A stretch of 50,512 nucleotides of DNA from NCBI GenBank assembly GCA_022843805.1, contig JALHMY010000074.1, positions 1-50,512 of the forward strand, written 5' to 3'. A model generated the notes under the pieces. The model made no database searches, was not told where the DNA came from, and saw nothing but the letters and a program-made list of their open reading frames with translations. This stretch comes from Fuerstiella sp. (GTDB taxonomy: Bacteria > Planctomycetota > Planctomycetia > Planctomycetales > Planctomycetaceae). Numbering within the stretch: position 1 is the stretch's first letter; each line of letters opens with the position of its first letter. A program made the translations under genes and the position numbers. Of this stretch, positions 1-9,917 are shown one piece after another.

Positions 1-19
1 GTCGTTGATGATCTACGTT

Positions 20-38
20 CCCAGGGCGTTGCCCTGGG
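20..38. repeat. Perfect short hairpin, 8-bp arms
   Basis: CCCAGGGC (20-27) and GCCCTGGG (31-38) form a perfect inverted repeat with a 3-nt GTT loop. It lies just downstream of the truncated integrase gene. It could be a REP-like unit or a terminator stem, but no T-tract follows on either strand. Confidence 0.5.
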
Positions 39-91
39 CTTTCACCTTCCGGACCTTCGGCCCCGAGTTCTGACGTGCCGCTCATTTTTTA

Positions 92-643
92 TCACACAAA
101 AGATGTGTGGTACGATGAGACCGCGGCCGACAGATCGGTAAACGAATTCGATGCAATGAGGCGTTTTCGGACGGCGTGTTTGAATACTTGTTTGGCAACG
201 CTTGCTATCTTCCGGGCGGTGTTCTCCCCCAGCTTCGACCGCAGGAACGCGGCCCATTCGTCCGCATCCCCTTCCGTGATGCTATCAATCGGGCGGTCCT
301 CCCCAAAGCAGGCAACCAGCCACTTTCGGCAACGGCCGTAAACCAACTGGGAAGTCGGCTTCACGTCCTGCCAGCCAGCCTTCCAGGCATCGACGAACGC
401 ACCCAGCGCTGGCGAATCCGGCGTCGGTTCGGCCTGTTCGATTTCCACCAACGCATCGAGCGCCGGCAACGATAACCCTTGCCCCGCAGCGAAGCGGCAC
501 AGCTGCGGCTCATTCAAACCCGAATTCTTTGCCACCCTGTATCGCGTTTCCCCCCAATCAGCCAACGCGGCGAGAATCTGGTCGGTCAGGGTCTTCGGCC
601 TGGCCCTGGCCGAAATCAGATGAGCTGGAATCGCCCTGCTCAT
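92..643 (-). pseudogene. HTH segment fused to truncated tyrosine recombinase/integrase N-terminus
   Basis: The 183-residue product starts with an XRE-like helix-turn-helix segment (about residues 18-68, with RYRVAKNSGL and LCRFAAGQGLSL as recognisable pieces). It continues into a phage-integrase SAM-like core-binding domain (about 80-170, with YGRCRKWLVACFG and NTARKIASVAKQVFKHA). The protein stops there. The catalytic domain with the R..HxxR..Y residues of tyrosine recombinases is missing, so it cannot be an active integrase. The ATG at 643 was chosen; the only longer start is a TTG directly before it, and no strong ribosome binding site is visible. I infer a deletion hybrid between a small regulator and an integrase gene, or a decayed end of a mobile element. 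The gene lies close to the window edge, but its stop codon at 92 is inside, so the truncation is real. Confidence 0.7.
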
Positions 644-754
644 CAAGCGATCAGCCCATTATAGCAGTTTCAAATCGAACGTGGTCGCTGAGTTTGCCTG
701 AGGGACTGGTAGTCTCTTCTTCGGTAAGAGACCATCGGAAAATTGCATGGTTGC

Positions 755-1546
755 TCAGCGGAGCCGGTGAATACGCCGGTTTCCATGTTTTTCGCTGAAT
801 TCTTCTGCAATCACCTGCAGCGGTGGGTCGAGCCGTTCGATGGCTCCGTGGCGGATGTGTTCCGGCACGGAACCATAAAATGCCTCTGCAATCCCGCCAG
901 CGATGCAGGCCATCGTGTCCGCGTCACCACCCAGCGAAATCGCGTTTCTAATCGCATCCTCAAAGCTGTCCGATTCCAGAAATGCAATGATCGACTGTGG
1001 CACAGATCCCTGGCAGGAAACGTCGAAACCATATCCTTCCCGAATGTCCTCCAGGCGGTCGCTCAATTGATAGCCGAACCGGGTCTCCAGAGACTTACGG
1101 ATATCAGATCTGTCGAGTCCCTGGCGAGCCAGAAGGACTGCAACGGCGGTCGCCTGAGCTCCTCGAATTCCCTCAGGGTGATTGTGGGTAGCTTCTGCGC
1201 TTGCTCGCGCCTCTGCCATGACTTCATCAATGGAATCAAAGGCGAACCCGATCGGGCTGACTCGCATGGCCGAGCCATTTCCCCAGCTGTTGTACGGCTC
1301 GCGGCTTCGGTATGCGGCCCAGCGCATAAAACTGCTGCCGTAACCGGCCCGAGGATACGCATGAAAGAATTCATGGAACGTATCGATGTAACTACTACCT
1401 CTCAACAGCTTCGAGGCTACAGCAAGCGTCAGGACGGTATCATCCGTAAACCGGGAATACTCGTCGAACAGAGGAAAGGCCCTGGTTTTGGCGCCGGAAC
1501 CTTCGTGTACAGAACCAATAATGTCACCCGCGATCGCTCCAATCAT
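755..1546 (-). CDS. ADP-ribosylglycohydrolase family protein
   Basis: This 263-residue protein belongs to the ADP-ribosylglycohydrolase (DraG/ARH) family, which removes ADP-ribose from proteins or small molecules using two Mg ions. The sequence shows the N-terminal MIGAIAGDIIGS signature, the TDDT metal motif at 34-37 (FTDDTVLTLA), NGSAMRVSPIG at about 89-99, and the second metal motif GGDADTMACIAGG at about 205-217. Its length is normal for the compact bacterial members. The ATG at 1546 was chosen because it starts exactly at the family N-terminus and is preceded by GAGGGA. The frame stays open upstream to 1870, but that extension has no family similarity. It stands alone between the integrase remnant and the serpin gene. 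The substrate cannot be told from sequence, and no partner ADP-ribosyltransferase is present. Confidence 0.9.
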   Translation of the reverse strand: MIGAIAGDIIGSVHEGSGAKTRAFPLFDEYSRFTDDTVLTLAVASKLLRGSSYIDTFHEFFHAYPRAGYGSSFMRWAAYRSREPYNSWGNGSAMRVSPIGFAFDSIDEVMAEARASAEATHNHPEGIRGAQATAVAVLLARQGLDRSDIRKSLETRFGYQLSDRLEDIREGYGFDVSCQGSVPQSIIAFLESDSFEDAIRNAISLGGDADTMACIAGGIAEAFYGSVPEHIRHGAIERLDPPLQVIAEEFSEKHGNRRIHRLR

Positions 1547-1823
1547 AGAATTTCCCTCATCTATCGTGCAAAAGATGAATTCTTCTGAAACATTGCACTC
1601 CTCTGTGTGCCATGCTGAATTTCTGAACCGACTCGCGCTTAATGATCTGGATAATAGTGGTAGTCTTTGTGAAGCCGAAATCGACGGCAGAGGCAGTTGG
1701 CGATGTTGCTCTGATCGTCCGCCATTGACATGTTCCCCTTCCCTCAAATGCAGAGCGAACTCGGAGGCGGAGCAGACCACCCGTCGCTCAACCGTACTCC
1801 GAATTCTTCCGGACGCTGGCTGG

Positions 1824-3320
1824 CTAATTGTTCCCCGGACTTGCCGCAGGATTTTTGATTCGGCCGACAAACAGGAGTGCGCCGTTGCGGTTGTTTCGAA
1901 TCATGAAAACAAAAGGGTGGTCAGCAATAAACATCGGAGGCATCGACACTGTGCTGATCACGACAGCAGTCGCAGCCGCCGCTTCAGTGCCTTCCTCGTT
2001 CACATCGACAAAGGCTTTATGAACCACTCCGGAGATGAACAATGTTGTGTCGCCGGTCATGCCAGAAAAGTCTGCACCGATGGGCGCGAAGGCTGTCTTA
2101 ATGCCCATCGCCTTCAGGGTACGCGACAGGTCGAACTCCGTCGTTGCCTTGAATCTCGGGAGAGAGATTTCGAGTCTGTCGTTCGATTTCAAACTTTGCA
2201 TCCATCGCTGCAGGTTTTCGACGTTCAGCTGAGCTTCAAGTTCCTCGAGGCCATCCACTCGTTTCGGGAGCAAAACAATCATCGACAGGCTGCCATCACC
2301 ATAAGGCAACTCAAGAATCTGAAGATCGTCGAGAGCACTGTAGCGACAGTTACCCGTGCGATGCATCATAGGGACTTTGACTTTGGCCGTTTTGTTCACC
2401 TGGAAGTCCTGATCACTGGTGTCTTCTTTCTTGAACTGGTCGGCCCAGTTCCCCTGAAAATAGACAGCATTCGTCAGAACAAGCCGCGTGTCTGACGAAA
2501 GAAATCCACCAGGGATCAGATCGACGATCTTTTTTTCGGTTTGCTCTTCGACCCACGAATTGATCACTTGTCGTGAATGCTCGCTGTCGGCGAAGTCCAG
2601 TTGGGCAAGTTCAGCAGAGTACTTGTCACGAGTCAGGTCACGGAAAGCTGGCAGGAATTGATAGTCACGCTGACCCCATAGACGGTTGGCAAGGTTCAGA
2701 CGGATACCACTGTCTTTGTCGGGTGACGCCCAGAATCCCTGGAAAGCATGCATGCTCTCATGGAACTGCGCATAGGGCATGTCGAAATGCATCGTTCTGG
2801 CCATCTCCGCCTGCGTGTCACCGGCGGCCCCGGCAAACGTCATTGCGAGCGCCACGGAAATACTGGTCGGCGAGAAAAACAGGTTCTCATCGCCTGAACG
2901 CAGCTGCTGGTACAAATCCAGAGCGAACTGATTGCAGCCCCTGACGAGTCCAAACACATCCGCAGCGGAAACATTCGATAGCCTGACGGCCTCCGCGGCC
3001 ACACAACCGATGACACCGCTCTCCGACCGGACCAGCACATACTGACCTGCTTCCCTCAGGATATCGACCATGGTTCCGGCAGCGAAAATACCATCTGCAG
3101 GCTGCCCCTGTTGTTGCGGCGCTGGGTTATAGTATTCAGTTTCGTCCGGGATCAGATACTTGAGTGCCCTGGGCGGTGCCGAATCGTTTTCGCGAACAAC
3201 CGGCGAAACAGGGTTTGGCTGTTTGCGATCGACTTCGGAAAGACTGCGGTTCAATTCAACGGTCGAACCGCAGCCTATGCAGAGGCTACTGAGCAGAAGG
3301 AATATCGAACAACGAATCAT
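1824..3320 (-). CDS. Serpin-family protease inhibitor, lipoprotein with SH3-like N-domain
   Basis: This 498-residue exported serpin is a suicide inhibitor of serine or cysteine proteases. Residues 1-11 have a hydrophobic signal ending in the lipobox LCIGC, so it is probably lipid-anchored. Residues about 45-110 look like a small SH3-type domain (DGIFAAGTMVDILREAGQ, VLVRSESGVIG). The serpin fold fills the rest. The hinge GTEAAAATAV begins at about residue 444, with small residues at P12-P9 as in inhibitory serpins. If spacing is canonical, P1-P1' is Val458-Ser459, suggesting an elastase-like target (inference). The C-terminus HPFVFMIRNNRNGALLFVGR is the standard serpin signature. The ATG at 3320 is preferred over one at 3338 because AAGGA lies 7 nt before it and the lipoprotein signal starts there. 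No co-transcribed gene is obvious. Confidence 0.92.
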   Translation of the reverse strand: MIRCSIFLLLSSLCIGCGSTVELNRSLSEVDRKQPNPVSPVVRENDSAPPRALKYLIPDETEYYNPAPQQQGQPADGIFAAGTMVDILREAGQYVLVRSESGVIGCVAAEAVRLSNVSAADVFGLVRGCNQFALDLYQQLRSGDENLFFSPTSISVALAMTFAGAAGDTQAEMARTMHFDMPYAQFHESMHAFQGFWASPDKDSGIRLNLANRLWGQRDYQFLPAFRDLTRDKYSAELAQLDFADSEHSRQVINSWVEEQTEKKIVDLIPGGFLSSDTRLVLTNAVYFQGNWADQFKKEDTSDQDFQVNKTAKVKVPMMHRTGNCRYSALDDLQILELPYGDGSLSMIVLLPKRVDGLEELEAQLNVENLQRWMQSLKSNDRLEISLPRFKATTEFDLSRTLKAMGIKTAFAPIGADFSGMTGDTTLFISGVVHKAFVDVNEEGTEAAAATAVVISTVSMPPMFIADHPFVFMIRNNRNGALLFVGRIKNPAASPGNN

Positions 3321-3643
3321 GGCGGCATCCTTTCCCATCAGAACGAACTTTTTGCATTATTCGCACCGGTCGATTGCAGGGGAATACCGGAAATCTTTTG
3401 TGGCCAGGAGAATGTTCCGGAATGCCCGCCACCCTCGATTTCCCAGACCACCATGCTGTCATTTGGCGATCGTCTGCCATTCGTCGATAGTGAAGTTACT
3501 AACCCAGAGCTCCATTGGGCGCGAGGTCGATGGGGGCCGATGTGATTGTGGTCTGGCTGACTGTAGTTGCCAGTCCCTGGGAGCAAGTTCGGTGGATTGC
3601 GGCAGAGGCCGACCGCACAAAAATCAGGGCTGTAAATTCATAG
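3321..3643. other. Gene-free interval between serpin and giant kinase genes
   Basis: About 320 bp hold no gene I can support. Short frames on both strands here lack ribosome binding sites and family features. The part next to 3320 must carry the serpin leader and promoter. No clear repeat or terminator hairpin was seen. Confidence 0.5.
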
Positions 3644-6600
3644 TCAATCCATAATCGTTCTCGCCAGACGAAAACCAACGTGGGTGGGCGGTAACTCTCC
3701 CGCTGGAAATTCGTGTCTGGCAGCACAGCGGACATTTGGAAGGCTGTAGGTGCACGAGCCACCGCGCATGGCACGTCGATCATCCGCCGCCACGGGAGAA
3801 GTGCTGAAGGGATCAGTCGAATTCGGATTTGTGATGGTGAATCCTGCCGTTGCGTCATTAAAATTCCGGAACGGATCCTGGCAGCATTCCAGCACGTTTC
3901 CCAGCATATCGAACAGTCCGGCGTCATTAGGTTTGAGTAACCCCACAGGCATCGTATGGTTCTCGCTGTTGTTCAGAAACCATGCGTATTTACTCAGCAT
4001 TGTGTCGGAGCCGCCGTAATATCGGGAACTCAGGGCTCCTGCGCGGCACGCGAGTTCCCATTCGGCTTCGATTGGAAGCCGGTATCCGATCAGTTCAGCC
4101 GCTCCGGTCCGGACTTTCATCCCGGCGGCATATGCTCCGTCAGCATTGGGCTCATAAATCCATTGATCGGGCGAGATTCCTTCCTTTCTGCTCAACCAGT
4201 TGCAGTATTGCGCTGCAGCGAACCAGGTGACTCCTGACTGAGGTGTGTCAGGCAGGTCAGGGGATCCGGAGATGTTGTTGATAAGAGCGGTCGGTTCGTC
4301 TTTAAGAAACTCTGCAAATTCTGCAGTGGTGACTTCATGAGAGGCGACCGCAAAGCGATAAGAGATGTGGTGAACGTGCTGAAACTCATAATCATTCGTT
4401 GTCCGGCCAGGTTCGGAATTCGGCGAACCCATCAGCACATCAGCGGCGTCGAACAGCACGAATGTCTGACGCTGCGAGTTCACATACCAACGCTGAGCAT
4501 CACGTTTGAGCTTCTCCAGGAGTTCGTGCTCTCGAACCTGAAGCGTGGTGAGTCCCTCATAGATGATCTCTTCCCGTCCCCAGCGTCTCAACAGCCATTC
4601 GGCGGCGGCATGCACGCCTGCATCCGGGTCCTGAAGGAACCAGCGCTGCAGTGATTTCAGCAGTGCTTCGCGTTCCGCGACAGGAAATGCCGGAAACCCG
4701 AACTCACCGAGAGCCAGCAGCAGGGCACGACGAATTGAAACGTCAGACTCCCGTTCCAACCGCTGCAGAATGGTCAACGGATCTACGTTCAGAGGAGCAA
4801 GGCTGTGAATCAGTGAGGTCCGAGCCTGTGGATTCGGAGAGTGTTTCAGCAAGGGCCAGACGAGATCCGGCGCACCCAGTCTTAACAACGCAACGGCAGA
4901 ATTCGTCCTGCGTCGAGCCGACTCTTCTTCCACGGTGACGTGCCTGGCCGGCCGAACCCAAACGCTGGTCACAAGCGGCAGCCGAGCATCCAGATCGTCA
5001 ACGGTAACCTCGGAAACGGAAACGGCTGACGGACGGTAGCCCTCTTCCACCATTTTTTGACATATTGCTGCATGTTCGGCCCAGGTGCGCCCGATCTCAG
5101 CCACGCTCTCCAATTCAGAAGTTTTCGTCAGGACGGCCGCCAGAGAAAGCTTGTCGGCAGGCATGTTCAGCAAACGACGAAAATCGTCCCGTCCACGGAG
5201 TGATTCAAGATCCGGATCTGTTCTCAACTCGCTGGAGTAGACTCCACTCGCCGCGACACCTCGCAGCAGCTCCATCGCCTGTTCGGCTGCCCTTTCCGCA
5301 ATCTTTGGATCTGTCTCGCTGAAAGCCTCCGATGCCAGAGCGCATGCACAGGCTCCGTTCATCAGCCATTCCGGGTCTTCCAGATGATTTTGCAGAGCAG
5401 CCGTAAGGCGTTCGAGGCCAGATGGATCTTTCAACCATGCAGACACGACCGCATCCAGATAGGCCTGGTAGGAAGGCGGCAGACCGGACTCCGGCCTGAC
5501 GCAGACAGCCACATCTTTGAGTGCCGCCTCACGTTCACCAAGTCGCGCCCAGGAAATCGCTCTTGCAAGGTAATACTGTGCATCGTCCGGATTTGCAGTG
5601 ATCAGCTCGGTCCATGCAGTAACCGCATTTTTGTCGTCGTGAAGTGCTGCCAGAGCACTCGCTCGATCCATCTGAGCGGAAAAACGCGTTGAGGCATCCA
5701 GAGAATCGTCTGAAAGAATCCGTTCGGCCTGCCGAAGTTTCTCCTGGGGAGGTAGCACAGTAGCTCTAACAGGGGAGGTTTCCGGTAACCCGTTTGTGGC
5801 GGGAACTGCCGACGAAGACAAATCGAGCAGAAACTGTCCGCTCGCAACCTGTCTGAGAATATCCCGGTAGTTTTGGCGAACGAGGCAGCGAGCATTCTTT
5901 CTCGGAAACGGGCGAATGCAACTGAAGTGCAATTCTCCGCTCGAGCTGATCATCTGATGAACTGAGGAATACCCAGTGCCGAAATTCCCGGAGTTCAACT
6001 CTGTGGTCGGGAATTGATTCGAAACACCGAGCGCGAGTTCGGCGGTCTGTTCACTACCGGTCCGCTGCACCCAGAGGCCGATGTATCGATCCGAACCATC
6101 CGCATCGCTCCCCGCCGAGGCAGCCACATCCACGGGAACAAAATTCTCGGACTGCAGGCGGGCTTCCTGCAAACGAAGTTCCTCAGCAGTCACATCGGAC
6201 AGGATCTGAAACTCACGACCATCTCGATTCCAGACGGCGGCAACCAGCACTCTCGTCCCCTGACGCCATGGTCTGACTCGTGTGGGGCGATAACCGCACT
6301 CAGCAAGCGGTTTCAGGATCTGCAGGAAGTCGGCCAGAGGCATCGCGGCACAGCAGGCAAAACGTTCATGCAGAATTCCGTGAGCTTTTCCAAGTTTGTC
6401 GATTTCCACCTGGCTCGCGAACTTCCATCGCTGGCTCAGTGGCGGGTTATTCCAGAGGGAAGGTCGTGTCAGCTGACGCTCCAGGAATGCGATTGCCTCT
6501 GTTCGGTGCCGGGCCAGAGCTGGAAATACGATTTTGAACTGTTCGGGGGTCGCCGACTCCGTCAGAAAGGCCAGTCGATCCACATCGTCTTCAACATAGA

Positions 6601-9600
6601 CTGACAAGACATCTGCCGCGAGTGATCTTTCTGCGGAATCTCGCTGCTCGTCGACATAGATGCGGATGAGGTCCGGGACCAGTATATCTCTCACCGGCTG
6701 CAGAGCATCAATCCAGTATCTCGCAACAAGAGAATTCTGACGCACCAGCAATGCAGCAACCGGGCCGGAGGCACGTACCCAGCGATCATCCAGTGTCGCA
6801 AACGTTGCCAGCGCACAGGCAGCTCGAAACCGCTTCTCCGGACCGTTCGATTCGTCGAGCCACACGTCCCACATCTGGTCGACGAGTTTCATTTCGTGCG
6901 GCCGAAGTGCTTCTCGTATAATTGGAAATGCCTGGGGTTCCACGCTGAGCAGGCGAGTCGCCAGATAGCTGACCTGGCGTTCGTCGACCGGAAGCAGTGA
7001 CAGACTGGCGTTCAGTTTTTCCGGCGAATCGTCGGGCGCCTTATCGAAAGCGGCCTGGAGCATTGGAACAGCGCGATCACGGAATGGTTCGATCTCCGGA
7101 ATGCGACTGAGAATTCCGTCAAGCTTTCCATTTACGAGGCTTGCGACCAGGCCCTCCGCCTGCGTCTGCTGCTGGGCATTTCTGAACGACTGCCGCGCAT
7201 ATGCACCGGTCACTGCGGCAACGATGAGCACAGAACCCCAAATCACTGTCCACAACAAATGCCGTCGTCGCACAGCTCGCATCATGCGCCGCTGGGGTTC
7301 TGTCCAATCCTCACGTTTCGTCAGAAGTCGAATCCGGAGATGTTCAGGAAGCGACGGCAGATGGCGAGTTTCTCTTTGTGCATTCCACTCAGACGATCGC
7401 TCTGCCAGACGAATCTCTGCTCGCCCTCTCGCCGTTTCACTTTGCTTCAGGTTCAGCCAGCGACGAAGCGATGGCACCAGATAATCGTGTGTCAACTGAT
7501 AGCAGCGTCGGTCAGAATCCGCAGTCAGACTCGTGTTGCCGTCGTCATCATAATCCCCGTCCGGTGCCGTTGGCGTGATCAGGCGCAGTTGCTCAGTCAG
7601 AATCCGCAGGAGATCATCAAAGTGCTGCGGCCGTTCCGCATAACCGCTGGCTTCGAGCAATCGCTGGCGAGACTGCATACTGCCCCGGATATCACTGATA
7701 CCTTCCGGCAGCAGCTTCAGAAACAGTTTTCTCGCTGCAATCTCGTGGCGACGGTGCGCTTCAGGTGCAGACTTTGCTGCAAAGGTGTTTTCGAGGAACG
7801 TAACGCCAAGACCTTCTGCTCCACCCGCCTGAACCAAAGTGTCCGGGGTCCATGGTTTGCCTTTGATCAGATCAGCGAACAGTGCCAGCCGAACACAAAT
7901 CACTCTCCCGTCTTCACTCAGTTGCTCAACGGCTGCGGCAAGGAACGCCTTTTGGAGTGATGTCAGTTCGCCGGCTCCTTCCGGCAATCTTCCGAACGCC
8001 CGGCCGAATTCCAGCAGCACCTTTTCAGCATGCAGCAAATCAAAGCGATCCACGAGCCCCGCATTTTTTTCTTCCTGGATCGGGATTTCCAGACGCTGCA
8101 TAAAACGACTGATTCCCGTCCAGAAGTCTTCGCGAACCAGCAGCAGGCACTGCAGATGTTCGCCGTCGCAATGTCGCAGAGCGTCCACCAGTTGCGCTGG
8201 ATCCGAGAGATTCCCCGCATGCAGCCATTGTTCGAACTGATCGAGCACAATCAGCACTTTGCTTCCCGAAGGATTCCAATGACCCTCGCGGAGGCCCCCC
8301 ATAATCTCCGGGAGCGACAGATCGCGGGGAATGTCAGGAAGTGCGCGGCGCAACCCCGATAACAGACGCACCTCAGTGTCGACTGCGGTCGCCTCGACAA
8401 ATACGGATTTCACATGGAGGGGCAGCCGCGGAAGAAGACCGGCTTTCACAAACGACGATTTTCCACATCCACTGGGCCCATGAAGCAATCCGACCTTGAA
8501 TGTGTGAGCAGGATCCGTTTCTTCAATCCGCAATTTCCAGAATCGCACACTCTCCGGAAGGCCGTCGCGATCACGGGGGCCAGGCAGCAGAGTCAGAAAG
8601 AACTCACTGTCTTTCATATCAAAGGACCGCAGCCCTTTCGGAACAACTCGCGGTGAAGTCGACTGGACAACCGCAACCGCAGTGGAGACACCCATCCCTG
8701 TGGTGACGGATTGTTGCCAGTTGCGCAGGTCCTGAGCCAAATCGCTCGCGGATGAGTAACGCATCGCGACGGGGCGTGCGAGGCACCTCAGACAGATTCT
8801 TTCAAGCTCCGGCGGCAAATCTGGTTTCAATTCCCGTGGTGGACGCGGATCATGATATTTGATCTGTTCGAACAGCTCTTCGTCCGTCCCCAGAAAAGGC
8901 CTCCGCCCGGTCAGCAATTCGTAAAAGATCACTCCCAGACTCCAGGTGTCAGAGCGGCCATCCAGTCGATGAGGCTCACGGCGCACCTGTTCGGGAGACA
9001 TATAGGGCACAGTTCCCGCGAATTCGTGTTTATGCTGCAGCCGCTCACTTTCATGAAGGGCTAAACCGAAGTCCGCCACTCGCGGTTCATTGCGATCATT
9101 CAGGAGTATGTTGGCAGGCTTGAGATCTCGATGAAAAATGTCCTTCTGATGGGCAAAGGCAACCGCCTGCGCAACGGGAATCATCCATGCGACCGCCTGG
9201 TCCCAGGAAACGCCTCCGGACTTTAGCCGATGCTTAAGGTCCCCTCCGGACATGTATTCCTGCACAATGAAGACACTGTCGCCATCCGTTTCCACACTGT
9301 GAACCGTCACAATTCCAACGTGATTCAAACGGGCCGCATACTCGGCATCACGGACAAATGCCTGACGATCCCGTTCAGATTGAAATCGCTCGGGGCGAGG
9401 GACTTTCAGCGCCACTTCGCGATTGCCGAGTTTTGGATCGGTCGCGAGGTACACGATGCCAAAGGAACCTTTGCCCAGCAACCTGACGATCTGAAAACGT
9501 CCAACCGTCTTTGGAAGTCCGACCGGTGGACTCTCTTTCAACTGCCGATCACCTGTTTCCGAAGGCATCGGCGCACCAATGACGGTTGGTACTTCTTCCT

Positions 9601-9916
9601 GTGGAAGGTTGTCGGCTCGCAACCGGTTGGCGATACCGTAAGCCGCCCTGATGATGGCTTCCTGCCCGGAAAATCGGCTGAAGTAATCCACCGCGTCAGG
9701 ACTCTCCCCCGCCTCTCGTCTCAACTCAATTTCGAGGGCAACAAGTTCCGTCAATCCGGCGTCACGCCCTTCACGTGGAATCTGATCGGCGTACTGCTCA
9801 ATCCGAGGGGAATGCCCGGCTCTCCAGTGACGTTCAAACTCGCTGCAGACGGCATCGATCTTCCGAAGAAGATTCTGGGGAGCAGCCTGCGGGACATCAT
9901 TTTCAGCTTCCGACAT
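3644..9916 (-). CDS. Giant Ser/Thr protein kinase with ATPase, TM, HEAT/TPR and SUMF1-like domains
   Basis: This is a 2,090-residue multidomain membrane protein. A Hanks-type kinase spans about 140-400: GKGSFG loop at 148-153, VALK lysine 171, HRDLKPAN at 262-269, DFG at 282-284. A NACHT/STAND-like ATPase follows, with a P-loop GPSGCGKSS at 480-488 and Walker B VLIVLDQFE at 554-562. One transmembrane segment lies at about 886-906. The long middle shows HEAT-like and TPR-like helical repeats (for example DDAQYYLARAISWARLGERE). The last 270 residues are a SUMF1/formylglycine-generating-enzyme-type domain (YRLPIEAEWELACRAG, GNVLECCQDPF, MRGGSC, HVGFRLAR). That domain lacks the usual WxC spacing of active enzymes, so it is probably a binding module. 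The ATG at 9916 lies one base after the sigma-factor stop codon, indicating coupling. The frame is open upstream but overlaps the sigma gene. It probably senses a signal with the sigma factor (inference). Confidence 0.9.
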   Translation of the reverse strand: MSEAENDVPQAAPQNLLRKIDAVCSEFERHWRAGHSPRIEQYADQIPREGRDAGLTELVALEIELRREAGESPDAVDYFSRFSGQEAIIRAAYGIANRLRADNLPQEEVPTVIGAPMPSETGDRQLKESPPVGLPKTVGRFQIVRLLGKGSFGIVYLATDPKLGNREVALKVPRPERFQSERDRQAFVRDAEYAARLNHVGIVTVHSVETDGDSVFIVQEYMSGGDLKHRLKSGGVSWDQAVAWMIPVAQAVAFAHQKDIFHRDLKPANILLNDRNEPRVADFGLALHESERLQHKHEFAGTVPYMSPEQVRREPHRLDGRSDTWSLGVIFYELLTGRRPFLGTDEELFEQIKYHDPRPPRELKPDLPPELERICLRCLARPVAMRYSSASDLAQDLRNWQQSVTTGMGVSTAVAVVQSTSPRVVPKGLRSFDMKDSEFFLTLLPGPRDRDGLPESVRFWKLRIEETDPAHTFKVGLLHGPSGCGKSSFVKAGLLPRLPLHVKSVFVEATAVDTEVRLLSGLRRALPDIPRDLSLPEIMGGLREGHWNPSGSKVLIVLDQFEQWLHAGNLSDPAQLVDALRHCDGEHLQCLLLVREDFWTGISRFMQRLEIPIQEEKNAGLVDRFDLLHAEKVLLEFGRAFGRLPEGAGELTSLQKAFLAAAVEQLSEDGRVICVRLALFADLIKGKPWTPDTLVQAGGAEGLGVTFLENTFAAKSAPEAHRRHEIAARKLFLKLLPEGISDIRGSMQSRQRLLEASGYAERPQHFDDLLRILTEQLRLITPTAPDGDYDDDGNTSLTADSDRRCYQLTHDYLVPSLRRWLNLKQSETARGRAEIRLAERSSEWNAQRETRHLPSLPEHLRIRLLTKREDWTEPQRRMMRAVRRRHLLWTVIWGSVLIVAAVTGAYARQSFRNAQQQTQAEGLVASLVNGKLDGILSRIPEIEPFRDRAVPMLQAAFDKAPDDSPEKLNASLSLLPVDERQVSYLATRLLSVEPQAFPIIREALRPHEMKLVDQMWDVWLDESNGPEKRFRAACALATFATLDDRWVRASGPVAALLVRQNSLVARYWIDALQPVRDILVPDLIRIYVDEQRDSAERSLAADVLSVYVEDDVDRLAFLTESATPEQFKIVFPALARHRTEAIAFLERQLTRPSLWNNPPLSQRWKFASQVEIDKLGKAHGILHERFACCAAMPLADFLQILKPLAECGYRPTRVRPWRQGTRVLVAAVWNRDGREFQILSDVTAEELRLQEARLQSENFVPVDVAASAGSDADGSDRYIGLWVQRTGSEQTAELALGVSNQFPTTELNSGNFGTGYSSVHQMISSSGELHFSCIRPFPRKNARCLVRQNYRDILRQVASGQFLLDLSSSAVPATNGLPETSPVRATVLPPQEKLRQAERILSDDSLDASTRFSAQMDRASALAALHDDKNAVTAWTELITANPDDAQYYLARAISWARLGEREAALKDVAVCVRPESGLPPSYQAYLDAVVSAWLKDPSGLERLTAALQNHLEDPEWLMNGACACALASEAFSETDPKIAERAAEQAMELLRGVAASGVYSSELRTDPDLESLRGRDDFRRLLNMPADKLSLAAVLTKTSELESVAEIGRTWAEHAAICQKMVEEGYRPSAVSVSEVTVDDLDARLPLVTSVWVRPARHVTVEEESARRRTNSAVALLRLGAPDLVWPLLKHSPNPQARTSLIHSLAPLNVDPLTILQRLERESDVSIRRALLLALGEFGFPAFPVAEREALLKSLQRWFLQDPDAGVHAAAEWLLRRWGREEIIYEGLTTLQVREHELLEKLKRDAQRWYVNSQRQTFVLFDAADVLMGSPNSEPGRTTNDYEFQHVHHISYRFAVASHEVTTAEFAEFLKDEPTALINNISGSPDLPDTPQSGVTWFAAAQYCNWLSRKEGISPDQWIYEPNADGAYAAGMKVRTGAAELIGYRLPIEAEWELACRAGALSSRYYGGSDTMLSKYAWFLNNSENHTMPVGLLKPNDAGLFDMLGNVLECCQDPFRNFNDATAGFTITNPNSTDPFSTSPVAADDRRAMRGGSCTYSLPNVRCAARHEFPAGELPPTHVGFRLARTIMD

Positions 9917-9917
9917 C

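Noticed and set aside
743..1588. Plus-strand open frame of 281 codons
   Set aside because: It lies opposite the ADP-ribosylglycohydrolase gene, lacks a ribosome binding site and has no protein-family features.
1488..2495. Plus-strand open frame of 335 codons
   Set aside because: It is antisense to the serpin gene, whose motifs are unmistakable; the composition is that of a complement frame.
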